Shown in pieces: positions 9,473 through 17,513 of a DNA stretch of 64,000 bases. Position 1 is the first letter of the stretch, and every line of letters starts with the position of its first letter. Source of the DNA: Cloacibacterium caeni_C (GTDB taxonomy: Bacteria > Bacteroidota > Bacteroidia > Flavobacteriales > Weeksellaceae); contig DITA01000047.1 of NCBI GenBank assembly GCA_002422665.1, positions 1 through 64,000 on the forward strand, written 5' to 3'. Both the position numbers and the translations under genes were made by a program. The notes beneath the pieces were generated by a model, which was not told the origin of the DNA, did not search any database, and was given only the letters and a program-made list of their open reading frames with translations.

Positions 9473-9889
9473 ATGATTAAAAGAATTAGCCCAGAAGAGA
9501 CTTATCTTCTTAGACGAGAAATCCTTAGAAAAAATCTTCCTCAAGAATCGCATGAGTTCAGTGGTGATTTTGATGACCAAACTTTTCATCTAGGTTATTT
9601 CGTGGAAGATAGAATTGTGGGAATTATTACCGTCTTGCAAAATGGACAAATTGCTCAAATTAGAGGAATGGCAGTTTCAGAAGATTATCAAGGAAAAGGA
9701 ATAGGAAAAAAATTGGTAGAAAAAGCTGAGGAAATTCTGAGAGAAGCTCAAATTCAAAAAATTTGGATGAATGCCAGAGAAACTGCATCAGAATTTTACC
9801 GAAAATTAGGGTATAAAATTGAAGGTGAATTGTTTAACATAAAACCCATCGGGTTTCATTATGTGATGACCAAATATTTCAATTCATAA
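9473..9889 (+). CDS. GNAT family N-acetyltransferase
   Basis: A 138-residue cytoplasmic acetyltransferase of unknown acceptor. The acetyl-CoA loop is the canonical QGKGIGKKLV (about residues 78-87), preceded by the beta-strand IRGMAVSEDY and followed by the NARETASEFYRKLGYK pattern typical of the family. It is divergent from mreB and runs toward hemA with a 68-bp gap that contains a separate promoter box, so it is probably a one-gene unit. Confidence 0.87.
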   Translation: MIKRISPEETYLLRREILRKNLPQESHEFSGDFDDQTFHLGYFVEDRIVGIITVLQNGQIAQIRGMAVSEDYQGKGIGKKLVEKAEEILREAQIQKIWMNARETASEFYRKLGYKIEGELFNIKPIGFHYVMTKYFNS

Positions 9890-9939
9890 CATCTATTAAA
9901 ATATGATGAAAATTAGAAATTTTATATCATAATAATGAT

Positions 9940-9947
9940 TAAATTTG
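9940..9947 (+). promoter_or_regulatory. -7 box of the haem operon
   Basis: TAAATTTG matches TAnnTTTG and ends 10 bp before the hemA ATG, which would leave only a few bases of leader. No convincing TTG at -33. Confidence 0.45.
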
Positions 9948-9957
9948 CAGACTTGAA

Positions 9958-11235
9958 ATGAATTCTCTTGCGAAGACATATAATACACAGAACTTCACTG
10001 TTTTAAGCATTAGTTTTGAAAAAGCCAATGCCGAAATCAGAGGTAAATTTGCGTTTTTTGATGAACACGTAAAACAGTTCGTAAAAGAAATTCATGAAAA
10101 GAAACTGGGTGATGCATTTGTAGTTTCTACTTGTAACAGAACCGAAATTTACACTACTTCAAGTAATTACATGGCCATTGCAGAGATGTATTGCAAGAGT
10201 GTAGAAGTAAGTTTGATGGATTTTATGCAGTTTGTAAATGTTCAGAAAAACGAAGAAGCCTTATATCATCTTTTCAGAGTTTCTGCAGGTTTAGAAAGTC
10301 AGATTTTAGGAGACTTCGAAATCATTGGTCAGATAAAAAATGCTTACCATCGCTTCAAAAAACATAAAAGTTTTAGCAATCCTTATTTAGAAAGAGCCAT
10401 CAATTCGGCGATTCAAATTTCTAAAAGAATTAAAAACGAAACCGCACTTTCAAACGGAGCAGCTTCTGTTTCTTATGCAGCGGTTCATTATATCTTAAAA
10501 ACTCAAAAACAGATTTCAGAAAAGAATATTCTTCTTTTGGGAACTGGAGAAATCGGTCAAAATACTGTAGAAAATTTGGTGAAACATGTTTATCAGCCAA
10601 AAGTAAAAATCGCCAACCGTTCTTATGAAAAAGCAGAGAAAATTGCAGAAAAGTATAACATTCCGCAAATAGCTTTTGAAAATTTCGAAGAAGAACTGAA
10701 ATCTACAGACATTCTTATCGTTGCAACTGGCGCTTCGCACCCGATTATTCACCAGAAACATTTTCCGAATGGAAAAGAAACATTGGTGATAGACCTTTCT
10801 ATTCCGAATAATGTTGATAAAAAAGTGGCGGAAAATAAAGCGGTACAATTGGTAGACGTAGACGAATTGTCTAAGCATATTCAGGAAACCATAGAACAGC
10901 GCAAGAAAGAAATTCCTAAAGCGGAGAAAATCATCAAGGAAATGACTAAAGAATTTTTGGCTTGGGAAAGAAAAAGAAAATTCGCACCGAATATTCATCA
11001 GTTTAAAGCTGCGCTGAAACACATAGAAGACCATGAAATGCATAATTTCCACAGAAAACACAGATATGTGGATATAGAAGACATGGAACTCACCGAAAAA
11101 TTGATTCAAAAAATCACCAATAGATTTGCGAAATATATCATCGAAAATCCGCTTCGTGCCGAAGAAGTTACTAAGTTGATGAACGAAATTTTGGTAGAAC
11201 AACCTAAAGAAGAGTTCAACAAAAAACATCAGTAA
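9958..11235 (+). CDS. hemA: Glutamyl-tRNA reductase
   Basis: First committed step of haem synthesis by the C5 route: reduces glutamyl-tRNA(Glu) to glutamate-1-semialdehyde with NADPH. Catalytic Cys59 lies in STCNRTEIY; the conserved GLESQILGDFEIIGQIK stretch is present, followed by the Rossmann NADPH site LLLGTGEIGQNT and a helical dimerisation tail. 425 residues, the usual length. It heads hemA-hemC-hemD-hemE; hemL and hemB are not here, so the pathway is split over other loci. Confidence 0.96.
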   Translation: MNSLAKTYNTQNFTVLSISFEKANAEIRGKFAFFDEHVKQFVKEIHEKKLGDAFVVSTCNRTEIYTTSSNYMAIAEMYCKSVEVSLMDFMQFVNVQKNEEALYHLFRVSAGLESQILGDFEIIGQIKNAYHRFKKHKSFSNPYLERAINSAIQISKRIKNETALSNGAASVSYAAVHYILKTQKQISEKNILLLGTGEIGQNTVENLVKHVYQPKVKIANRSYEKAEKIAEKYNIPQIAFENFEEELKSTDILIVATGASHPIIHQKHFPNGKETLVIDLSIPNNVDKKVAENKAVQLVDVDELSKHIQETIEQRKKEIPKAEKIIKEMTKEFLAWERKRKFAPNIHQFKAALKHIEDHEMHNFHRKHRYVDIEDMELTEKLIQKITNRFAKYIIENPLRAEEVTKLMNEILVEQPKEEFNKKHQ

Positions 11236-11261
11236 TTTTAGAATTTACGATTTAGGATTTA
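11234..11261 (+). repeat. Degenerate heptamer repeat in the hemA-hemC gap
   Basis: Four head-to-tail 7-mers: AATTTTA, GAATTTA, CGATTTA, GGATTTA. The last four bases of each unit are the same (TTTA). The first unit overlaps the hemA stop. It lies 29 bp before hemC. Confidence 0.5.
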
Positions 11262-11290
11262 TCAAGTTTTCAAGAAAATAAATTTTTATA

Positions 11291-12199
11291 ATGATTAGAA
11301 TAGGTACCAGAAATTCGCCTCTTGCAATGTGGCAAGCAAAAGAAGTAGAACAAAAATTACAAAATTTAGGCTACGAAACAGTACTGGTTCCTGTGCTTTC
11401 TTCTGGTGATAAAAATCTTAATCAACCGCTTTATTCTCTAGGAATTACGGGCGTTTTTACCAAAGATTTAGATATCGCTTTACTCAATAATGAAATAGAT
11501 ATTGCAGTACATTCTCTGAAAGATGTTCCTACTATTTTACCTCAAAATATAGAAGTTTCTGCCGTTTTGGAAAGAGATTTTCCGCAAGATGTTTTGGTGA
11601 GAAAATCTTCTTCTAAAAATAAAGATTTAGCAGAACTTAAAATCGCAACCAGCAGTTTGAGAAGAAGAGCTTTTTGGTCAGAAAAATTCCCGAACACTCA
11701 GTTTTCAGACATTCGAGGAAACGTACAAACGCGATTAAAGAAATTAGAAGAAGGAGATTTTGATGCTACACTTTTTTCTTTGGCAGGCATTAAAAGAATG
11801 GAAATGGAGTTGGAATATGAAATGCTTGATTTTATGATTTCTGCACCTAGTCAGGGAGTTGTAGCAATTTCGAGTAGAGTAGATGATGTAGAAACCAAAG
11901 CAATTTTGCAAAAAATCAATCATAAAACCACTCAAATTTGCGTTGAAATAGAACGTAATTTCCTCAGAACTTTAGAAGGTGGATGTACTGCGCCAATTGG
12001 AGCAATAGCTATTTTTGAAGAAAATAAAATCAAATTTTCGGGAAGATTAAATTCTTTAGACGGAAGTAAAACGATAAATGTAGTTGAAGAATTTGAATAT
12101 GATGATTCTGAAAATTACGGGAAAAAATTTGCAGAATTTGTGCTTGAAAACGGAGGAAAAGAAATGATGGAAGAAATTAAGAAACAAATAAAGGAATAG
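11291..12199 (+). CDS. hemC: Hydroxymethylbilane synthase (porphobilinogen deaminase)
   Basis: Joins four porphobilinogens into hydroxymethylbilane. The N terminus IRIGTRNSPLAMWQA is the family start signature; DIAVHSLKDVPT and the ATSSLRRRA substrate-binding stretch follow; Cys232 in EGGCTAPIGA is the expected anchor of the dipyrromethane cofactor. 302 residues, normal for the family. Follows hemA by 55 bp and is 7 bp from hemD, so co-transcription is likely. Confidence 0.96.
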   Translation: MIRIGTRNSPLAMWQAKEVEQKLQNLGYETVLVPVLSSGDKNLNQPLYSLGITGVFTKDLDIALLNNEIDIAVHSLKDVPTILPQNIEVSAVLERDFPQDVLVRKSSSKNKDLAELKIATSSLRRRAFWSEKFPNTQFSDIRGNVQTRLKKLEEGDFDATLFSLAGIKRMEMELEYEMLDFMISAPSQGVVAISSRVDDVETKAILQKINHKTTQICVEIERNFLRTLEGGCTAPIGAIAIFEENKIKFSGRLNSLDGSKTINVVEEFEYDDSENYGKKFAEFVLENGGKEMMEEIKKQIKE

Positions 12200-12206
12200 A
12201 GTCATT

Positions 12207-12878
12207 ATGAAAATCCTTTTCACTAAAACAGGAATCGAACATGAGGTTTCAGAGAAATTAGAAACCGGTTTTTCTTGTGATTTTAAGGATTTTATAGCGA
12301 TTGAAAAAATTAAAACAAAGCCTTTTCCACTTAAGAATTCTTCGCTTATTTTCACGAGCGTAAACGCTGTAAAATCTTTCTTTGAAAATGGTTTTCAACC
12401 GAATGAAAATTTCCAAGAAGCCCATTATAATAAAATCTACGCGGTAGGTCTTAAAACCAAAAAAGAATTGAGAAATAACGGTTTTGGAACTTTTAAAGTG
12501 AAGAAACATCTCAATGATTTGTCTGAATTTATTCTCAAGCATAGCCAAAAAGAAAATTTTATTCATTTTTGTGGAAATTTAGCACTTGATATTTTAGATA
12601 AAGCATTACCTCTTCAGAATATTTCTTACAAAAAAGTGGTGCTTTACAATACTAAAATTCTCTACCCAGAAATTCATGAAAAATATGAGGCTGTAGTTTT
12701 TTTTAGTCCAAGTGGAGTTCGTAGTTTTGCAAAGTTTAATTCCTTAGAAAATTTGAAAATCTTTTCTATCGGACAAACCACAGAAAAGGAGCTGAGAAAA
12801 TTTACACAAAATAAAATTTTTACCAGTAAAGAAAGCAATTTAGAAGATTTAATTAAAATAATAATGTCTCACAGATAG
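12207..12878 (+). CDS. hemD: Uroporphyrinogen-III synthase
   Basis: Closes and inverts ring D of hydroxymethylbilane. This enzyme family is poorly conserved; support comes from length (223 residues), the alternating two-domain layout, the IFTSVNAVKSFFENG and VVFFSPSGVRSFAKF segments typical of HemD, and position between hemC and hemE. The last five codons and the stop lie inside the left arm of an inverted repeat at 12867-12993, so the C-terminal end (MSHR) was probably set by that element. Confidence 0.88.
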   Translation: MKILFTKTGIEHEVSEKLETGFSCDFKDFIAIEKIKTKPFPLKNSSLIFTSVNAVKSFFENGFQPNENFQEAHYNKIYAVGLKTKKELRNNGFGTFKVKKHLNDLSEFILKHSQKENFIHFCGNLALDILDKALPLQNISYKKVVLYNTKILYPEIHEKYEAVVFFSPSGVRSFAKFNSLENLKIFSIGQTTEKELRKFTQNKIFTSKESNLEDLIKIIMSHR

Positions 12879-12993
12879 CACAGATTTTTAATTTAAAATT
12901 TAATTTTTTCATTGATTGAAATTAAATCAGTTAAAGACTAAGAAATAGAAATCTTGAATTTATTTTCTGTGAAAATCTGTGTAATCCGTGAGA
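12867..12993. repeat. Imperfect inverted repeat spanning the hemD stop
   Basis: The 23-bp arm at 12867-12889 matches the reverse complement of 12971-12993 at about 19 positions. The core of both arms is CACAGATT-like, with CACAGAT occurring twice in the left arm. The arms are 81 bp apart. The left arm contains the end of hemD; the right arm contains an in-frame GTG upstream of hemE. Confidence 0.6.
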
Positions 12994-13008
12994 AGCAAAA
13001 CAAGAAAA

Positions 13009-14034
13009 ATGATAAAAAACGACCTATATTTAAGAGCATTACGAGGCGAAACTGTAGAAAGACCACCAGTTTGGATGATGAGACAAGCAGGAAGATATTT
13101 GCCAGAATTCATCGCACTTCGTGACCAATATGATTTCTTCACGCGTTGTCAAACTCCAGAATTGGCAGCAGAAATTACTGTTCAACCGATTAGAAGATTT
13201 CCGCTAGATGCAGCGATTTTATTTTCTGATATTTTGGTAGTTCCACAAGCGATGGGAATTGATTTCAAAATGAAAGAAGCAGTTGGACCATGGTTAGACA
13301 CACCAATAAGAACTTTAGAACAAGTACAAAATCTGCAAGTAGAAGGAGCAGAAGAAAATCTGAAATATGTTTATGATGCAATTGACATCACTTTACAGAA
13401 ATTAGAAAACGAAATTCCTTTGATTGGTTTTGCTGGTTCACCTTGGACACTTCTTTGTTATGCAGTAGAAGGAAAAGGTTCTAAATCTTTTGATATTGCG
13501 AAGTCATTTTGCTTTACTCAACCAGAAGCAGCACATTTGCTTTTACAAAAAATTACAGACGTAACCATCGCTTATTTAAAGAGAAAAGTACAAAGCGGAG
13601 TTTCTGCGGTACAGATTTTTGATTCTTGGGGCGGAATGCTTTCTCCAGAAGATTATCAAGAGTTTTCTTGGAAATACATTAATCAAATTGTAGAAGCTCT
13701 AGCTCCAGAAGCTCACGTTGTAGTTTTTGCGAAAGGTTGTTGGTACGCTCTAGAAGAAATGACAAAATCTAAAGTTTCTGCTCTTGGTGTGGATTGGACA
13801 ATCACTCCAGAATTGGCAAGAAAATTTACCAATAATTCTATCACTCTTCAAGGAAATTTTGATCCTGCAAGATTACATTCTTCGCCAGAAGTGATTAGAA
13901 AAATGGTTCATGATATGATTGATAGATTTGGCAAAGACAAATACATTGCTAATCTAGGTCACGGAATTTTGCCAAACATTCCTTTAGAAAACGCCGAAGC
14001 TTTTATTAGAGCGGTAGTAGAATGGAAAGGTTAA
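13009..14034 (+). CDS. hemE: Uroporphyrinogen decarboxylase
   Basis: Removes four carboxyl groups from uroporphyrinogen III to give coproporphyrinogen III. The ATG at 13009 (MIKNDLYLRALRGE) is chosen over an in-frame GTG at 12988, which sits in the inverted-repeat arm and adds residues that do not fit the family. The signature PVWMMRQAGRYLPEF is at about residues 21-35, and the conserved Asp-containing LPLDAAILFSDIL-type segment and the QGNFDP motif are seen. 341 residues. Last gene of the run, followed by a strong terminator. Confidence 0.96.
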   Translation: MIKNDLYLRALRGETVERPPVWMMRQAGRYLPEFIALRDQYDFFTRCQTPELAAEITVQPIRRFPLDAAILFSDILVVPQAMGIDFKMKEAVGPWLDTPIRTLEQVQNLQVEGAEENLKYVYDAIDITLQKLENEIPLIGFAGSPWTLLCYAVEGKGSKSFDIAKSFCFTQPEAAHLLLQKITDVTIAYLKRKVQSGVSAVQIFDSWGGMLSPEDYQEFSWKYINQIVEALAPEAHVVVFAKGCWYALEEMTKSKVSALGVDWTITPELARKFTNNSITLQGNFDPARLHSSPEVIRKMVHDMIDRFGKDKYIANLGHGILPNIPLENAEAFIRAVVEWKG

Positions 14035-14054
14035 AATCCTTCTTTATATCAACT

Positions 14055-14084
14055 AAAAATCCTCAGAATTATCTGAGGATTTTT
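14055..14084. terminator. Bidirectional terminator hemE / nitroreductase
   Basis: CCTCAGA (14061-14067) and TCTGAGG (14072-14078) form a 7-bp stem with a 4-nt loop, with an A-run before and T-run after. Confidence 0.85.
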
Positions 14085-14087
14085 GTA

Positions 14088-14720
14088 TTATTTCACTTCT
14101 GTGATAAATTTATCTTTTGGTTTTCTTACTTTTTCAAGTTTTTCTAACCAGTCTTTTTCAGTGTCTCTGTAACCAAGTGGTAAAAGTAAAACACTTCTTA
14201 ATCCTTTTTCTCTTAAACCAAGAATTTCGTCTACTTTTTCTGGGCTGAAACCTTCCATTGGAGTAGCATCTACGCCTTCGAAAGCAGCAGCAATAATCGC
14301 AGCGCCAAATGCAATGTACGCTTGTTTTGCAGTGTGTACGAAGTTTTCTTCCGCAGATTTAGGAACATAAGTGTTCAATAAAAATTGTCTGTAGTTTTCC
14401 CAACCATCATTAGTAAAACCTCTTACTTCGTTCGTTAAATCAAACATATAGTTTATTCTTTCTGCAGTGTAAGTATCCCAAGCTGCGAAAACCAAAACAT
14501 GAGAAGCATCTGCAACTTGCGGTTGATTACTTGCTGCTTCTTTTAATTGATTTTTAACATCTTGATTAGACACCACGAAAATTTCGAAAGGCTGTAAACC
14601 GCTAGAAGTAGGAGCAAGACGAGCTGCTTCTAAAATTCTTTCTGATTTTTCATCGCTTACTTTTTCTCCGTTCATCGCTTTTGCAGCGTATCTCCACTTT
14701 AATTTATCTAATAATTCCAT
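14088..14720 (-). CDS. Nitroreductase-family NAD(P)H oxidoreductase
   Basis: An FMN-dependent oxidoreductase of the NfsB-like group; the natural substrate is unknown (family members reduce nitro compounds, quinones or flavins). 210 residues. The N-terminal KWRYAAKAMNGEKVS with the following EAARLAPTSSGLQPFEIFVV segment is the FMN-binding signature, and the GLREKGLRSVLLLPLGYRD stretch near the C terminus contributes the second FMN contact. Cytoplasmic, single-gene unit with its own -7 box 19 bp upstream. Confidence 0.9.
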   Translation of the reverse strand: MELLDKLKWRYAAKAMNGEKVSDEKSERILEAARLAPTSSGLQPFEIFVVSNQDVKNQLKEAASNQPQVADASHVLVFAAWDTYTAERINYMFDLTNEVRGFTNDGWENYRQFLLNTYVPKSAEENFVHTAKQAYIAFGAAIIAAAFEGVDATPMEGFSPEKVDEILGLREKGLRSVLLLPLGYRDTEKDWLEKLEKVRKPKDKFITEVK

Positions 14721-14738
14721 TTTATAAAAAATTTTTTA

Positions 14739-14746
14739 CAAAGATA
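14739..14746 (-). promoter_or_regulatory. -7 box of the nitroreductase gene
   Basis: TATCTTTG on the minus strand, 18 bp before the ATG; fits TAnnTTTG. No clear -33 element. Confidence 0.4.
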
Positions 14747-14792
14747 AGTTATGATTAGCGGTTTTGTCATTGATTTATGTTAAGAAAAGCAT

Positions 14793-14827
14793 AGAAAAAA
14801 TAAACCGTTCAAAAAATAGAACGGTTT
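14793..14827 (-). terminator. Terminator of the GH3-like gene
   Basis: AAACCGTTC (14802-14810) and GAACGGTTT (14819-14827) form a 9-bp stem; read on the minus strand it is followed by a T-rich run. It touches the stop codon of the GH3-like gene. Confidence 0.75.
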
Positions 14828-16341
14828 TATTTATTCAACTCCAAAAGTGGATCGATGTATTCTCTGTCGTTGCTCAATCGTGGCACTTTGTTTTGTCCGC
14901 CTAGTTTTCCTCTAGATTCCATCCATTGATAGAAAAGTTTTTCTTTTGCCATGTGAATAATTGGCGGATTCAGCGTCATATTGAGGTAACGCTTCGCTTC
15001 GTAATCTGAATTGATAGATTTTAAAGTATCATCAAAAATTTTAGAAAACGCTTCGAAATTATTCGGATGTTTGGCAAATTCAATCAACCATTCATGGGCT
15101 CCAGATTTTCCTTCGCTCATAAAAACGGGCGCTCCTGTATAATCTGAAACGTGAGCTTCTGTGGCATCACAAGCTTTTTTAAGCGCAGTTTCTACATTGT
15201 CTATCATTAATTCTTCGCCAAAAGCATTGATGTAATGTTTGGTTCTGCCAGAAATCTGAATTCTATGCGGAGAAAGAGATGTAAATTTTACGGTATCACC
15301 GATTAAGTAACGCCAAAGTCCACCATTGGTAGAAATAACCACTGCATAATTTTTGCCGAGTGCTACTTCTTCTAAAGGAATCGCTTGAAGATTATTTCGG
15401 TCAAATTTATCCATCGGAATAAATTCGTAGAAAATTCCGTAATCGAGCATCAGAAGCATTTCGTCACTACCACTTCTGTCTTGAATTCCGAAGAAACCTT
15501 CAGAAGCATTGTAAATTTCGTAGTAATTAATGTCTTTTCCGATGATTTTTTTATACTGTTCTCTGTACGGTTTAAAACTGATTCCACCGTGGAAAAACAC
15601 TTCTAAATTTGGGAAAATGTCAGAAATATTGCCTTTTCCTGTTTCGGTTAAAATTCTTTGAAGCAAAACCATCATCCAACTTGGAACGCCAGTTAAACTT
15701 CCTACATCTTGATTTTTAACTTCCGAAACGATGGCTTTCAGTTTGGTTTCCCATTCTGACATTAGGGAAGTTTTTTTGCTGGGAACCGTGGTGATTTCTA
15801 CCCAAAAAGGAAGATTTTCTATCAAAATAGCAGATAAATCTCCGAACTTAGTATTGAAACTTTCGTACAATTCTGCACTTCCGCCTAATCTTAAATTTTT
15901 ATTGAGAAATAATTGATTATCAGGGTGATTATTTGCATAAATGGAAATTAAATCCTTTCCTGCTTTGTAATGGCAATCTTCTAGACTTTCGTCTGAAATA
16001 GGAATGAATTTGCTCTTTGCATTGGTCGTTCCAGAAGATTTAGCAAACTGGCGAATAACTCCTGGCCAAGAGATATCTTTTTGACCTTGTCTTGCTTTTT
16101 CTATGTAAGGCTCGAACTCTTCATAGTTTACGATAGGAACTTGTTGCTGAAAATCTCGGTAAGAAGAAATGTCTTTGAACCCGAATTTTTTGCCGTATTC
16201 TGTTTCTTCTGCATGAAAAAGTTGAGAAAATAAAACTCCGTTTTGAGTTTCAATAGGATGTTTCATAAAATTCTGAATTTGGTCTATTCTTTGTCGAATA
16301 AACCAGTTTACAGCCATATTGAAGAGAGCTTTTGTTGCCAT
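14827..16341 (-). CDS. GH3-like acyl-adenylate-forming enzyme
   Basis: Belongs to the GH3 (auxin-responsive promoter) family, which adenylates carboxylic acids and passes them to amines or amino acids; bacterial substrates are largely unknown. 504 residues. Seen: the AKSSGTTNAKSKFIPIS phosphate-loop motif near residue 110, the NASEGFFGIQD segment and the YLIGDTVKFTSL adenylate-binding motif in the middle, and a C-terminal half with GRTKHYINAFGEELM. No thioesterase or carrier-protein neighbour, so no pathway can be assigned. A -7 box ends only 4 nt before the ATG. Confidence 0.85.
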   Translation of the reverse strand: MATKALFNMAVNWFIRQRIDQIQNFMKHPIETQNGVLFSQLFHAEETEYGKKFGFKDISSYRDFQQQVPIVNYEEFEPYIEKARQGQKDISWPGVIRQFAKSSGTTNAKSKFIPISDESLEDCHYKAGKDLISIYANNHPDNQLFLNKNLRLGGSAELYESFNTKFGDLSAILIENLPFWVEITTVPSKKTSLMSEWETKLKAIVSEVKNQDVGSLTGVPSWMMVLLQRILTETGKGNISDIFPNLEVFFHGGISFKPYREQYKKIIGKDINYYEIYNASEGFFGIQDRSGSDEMLLMLDYGIFYEFIPMDKFDRNNLQAIPLEEVALGKNYAVVISTNGGLWRYLIGDTVKFTSLSPHRIQISGRTKHYINAFGEELMIDNVETALKKACDATEAHVSDYTGAPVFMSEGKSGAHEWLIEFAKHPNNFEAFSKIFDDTLKSINSDYEAKRYLNMTLNPPIIHMAKEKLFYQWMESRGKLGGQNKVPRLSNDREYIDPLLELNK

Positions 16342-16345
16342 TGCT

Positions 16346-16353
16346 CAAATTTA
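16346..16353 (-). promoter_or_regulatory. -7 box next to the GH3 start codon
   Basis: TAAATTTG on the minus strand, separated from the ATG by 4 nt. If used, the mRNA would have almost no leader. Confidence 0.4.
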
Positions 16354-16388
16354 ATAAAATTTTTGAGAATTTTGTAATTTGAATGCAA

Positions 16389-16420
16389 CAAAAATCCGCT
16401 CTAAAAATTTAGAACGGATT
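16389..16420 (-). terminator. Terminator of the bacilliredoxin gene
   Basis: 13-nt arms at 16393-16405 and 16408-16420 pair with one G-T wobble; on the minus strand a T-rich run follows. Confidence 0.7.
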
Positions 16421-16442
16421 GAGGATTATTTTAGAGAAAATT

Positions 16443-16853
16443 TTAGCAAAATTCTTCGTAAGCTGCTTGTAAATTTGCTGCAATAGCACCAGCAGGATTT
16501 CCTTCGATGTGGTGTCTTTCTAACATGTGAACTAATTCGCCATCTTTGAAAAGTGCTACACAAGGTGAACTTGGTGGGAATGGCGCAAAATGTTTTCTAG
16601 CTTCTGCTACCGCTTCTGTGTCAAAACCTGCAAAAACAGTAGTCAAATGGTCTGGTTTTTTATCACCAGTTAAAGAATAAATAACACCTGGTCTTGCTGC
16701 TCCTGCTGCGCAACCACAAACCGAATTTACCATAACTAGGGTAGTTCCCGGTTGTTTAAGTGCATCATTTACTTGTTCTGCTGAGGTAAGGTCTTGGAAA
16801 CCTTTATCTGTGAGTTCTGCCTTCATTGGCATTACTAAATCTGCTGGATACAT
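16443..16853 (-). CDS. BrxA/BrxB family bacilliredoxin
   Basis: A thioredoxin-fold protein; in Firmicutes it removes bacillithiol from oxidised protein thiols. 136 residues with the diagnostic SVCGCAAG motif, Cys46 and Cys48, and the GAARPGV that follows. The C-terminal PSSPCVALFKDGELVHMLERHHIEGN pattern is also typical. Whether this organism makes bacillithiol cannot be judged from the window. Own -7 box 47 bp upstream and own terminator: a single-gene unit. Confidence 0.92.
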   Translation of the reverse strand: MYPADLVMPMKAELTDKGFQDLTSAEQVNDALKQPGTTLVMVNSVCGCAAGAARPGVIYSLTGDKKPDHLTTVFAGFDTEAVAEARKHFAPFPPSSPCVALFKDGELVHMLERHHIEGNPAGAIAANLQAAYEEFC

Positions 16854-16899
16854 AATATATATTTTATTTAATGATTAGAAAATTCAAGATTTTGTAGTG

Positions 16900-16907
16900 C
16901 AAATTTA
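16900..16907 (-). promoter_or_regulatory. -7 box of the bacilliredoxin gene
   Basis: TAAATTTG on the minus strand, 46 bp before the ATG; fits the TAnnTTTG consensus. No clear -33 element. Confidence 0.4.
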
Positions 16908-16992
16908 TAATTAAAATTTGGAAAATTCTATTTAATTCTATTATCAAAAATATGCCAAAAATCTATTAAGACAAAATGACTCCTTTTTAATG

Positions 16993-17020
16993 AAAAAAGC
17001 CGATGAATTTTTCATCGGCT
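16993..17020 (-). terminator. Terminator at the end of the dcw run
   Basis: AGCCGATGAA (16998-17007) pairs perfectly with TTCATCGGCT (17011-17020); on the minus strand six T follow. It lies 25 bp past yqeY and is the first clear terminator downstream of mraZ. Confidence 0.85.
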
Positions 17021-17045
17021 CTTTATCGTTAATATGAAAATTTAA

Positions 17046-17492
17046 TTATGATAATAGTTTTTTCACCATTTCAGAGATGGATTTTCCATCTGATTTTCCT
17101 GCCAAAGTTTTAGAAGCAGTTCCCATAACTTTTCCTAAGTCTTTTAGAGATTCTGCGCCTACTTCTGTAATGATTTTTTTAATTTCTGCTTCTAATTCTT
17201 CCGCAGAAAGTTGAGCAGGTAAAAATTGTTCAATCACTTTCATTTGTGCCAATTCTACTTCTGCCAAATCATTTCTGTTTTGAGCAACAAATTGTTCGTA
17301 AGAATCTTTTCTTTGCTTAATCATTCTTTGAAGAATGGCAATTTCTTGTTCTGCAGAAACATCAGCTCCTTTTGCTTCAGTTTTGAGCAGGAGAATTTGA
17401 GATTTTACGGCTCTTAGAGAGTCAAGAGCAACTTTGTCTTTTTCTCTCATTGCGGTTTTAATCGCTTCGTTTATGGTAAGTTCTAAACTCAT
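17046..17492 (-). CDS. yqeY: GatB/YqeY domain protein
   Basis: A 148-residue helical protein related to the tail domain of GatB, the tRNA-dependent amidotransferase subunit; free-standing YqeY has no proven role. The pattern is clear: LRAVKSQILLLKTEAKG, ILQRMIKQRKDS, and the C-terminal LGKVMGTASKTLAGKSDGKSISEMVKKLL. It begins 21 bp after ftsZ and precedes the terminator, so it is probably the last gene of the dcw transcript. Confidence 0.93.
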   Translation of the reverse strand: MSLELTINEAIKTAMREKDKVALDSLRAVKSQILLLKTEAKGADVSAEQEIAILQRMIKQRKDSYEQFVAQNRNDLAEVELAQMKVIEQFLPAQLSAEELEAEIKKIITEVGAESLKDLGKVMGTASKTLAGKSDGKSISEMVKKLLS

Positions 17493-17513
17493 TTTTTCTA
17501 AATTTTGAAAATT

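Noticed and set aside
10516..11229. A 237-codon open frame antisense to hemA
   Set aside because: Phe-rich low-quality product that mirrors the hemA codons; hemA is certain and there is no promoter or homology for the antisense frame.
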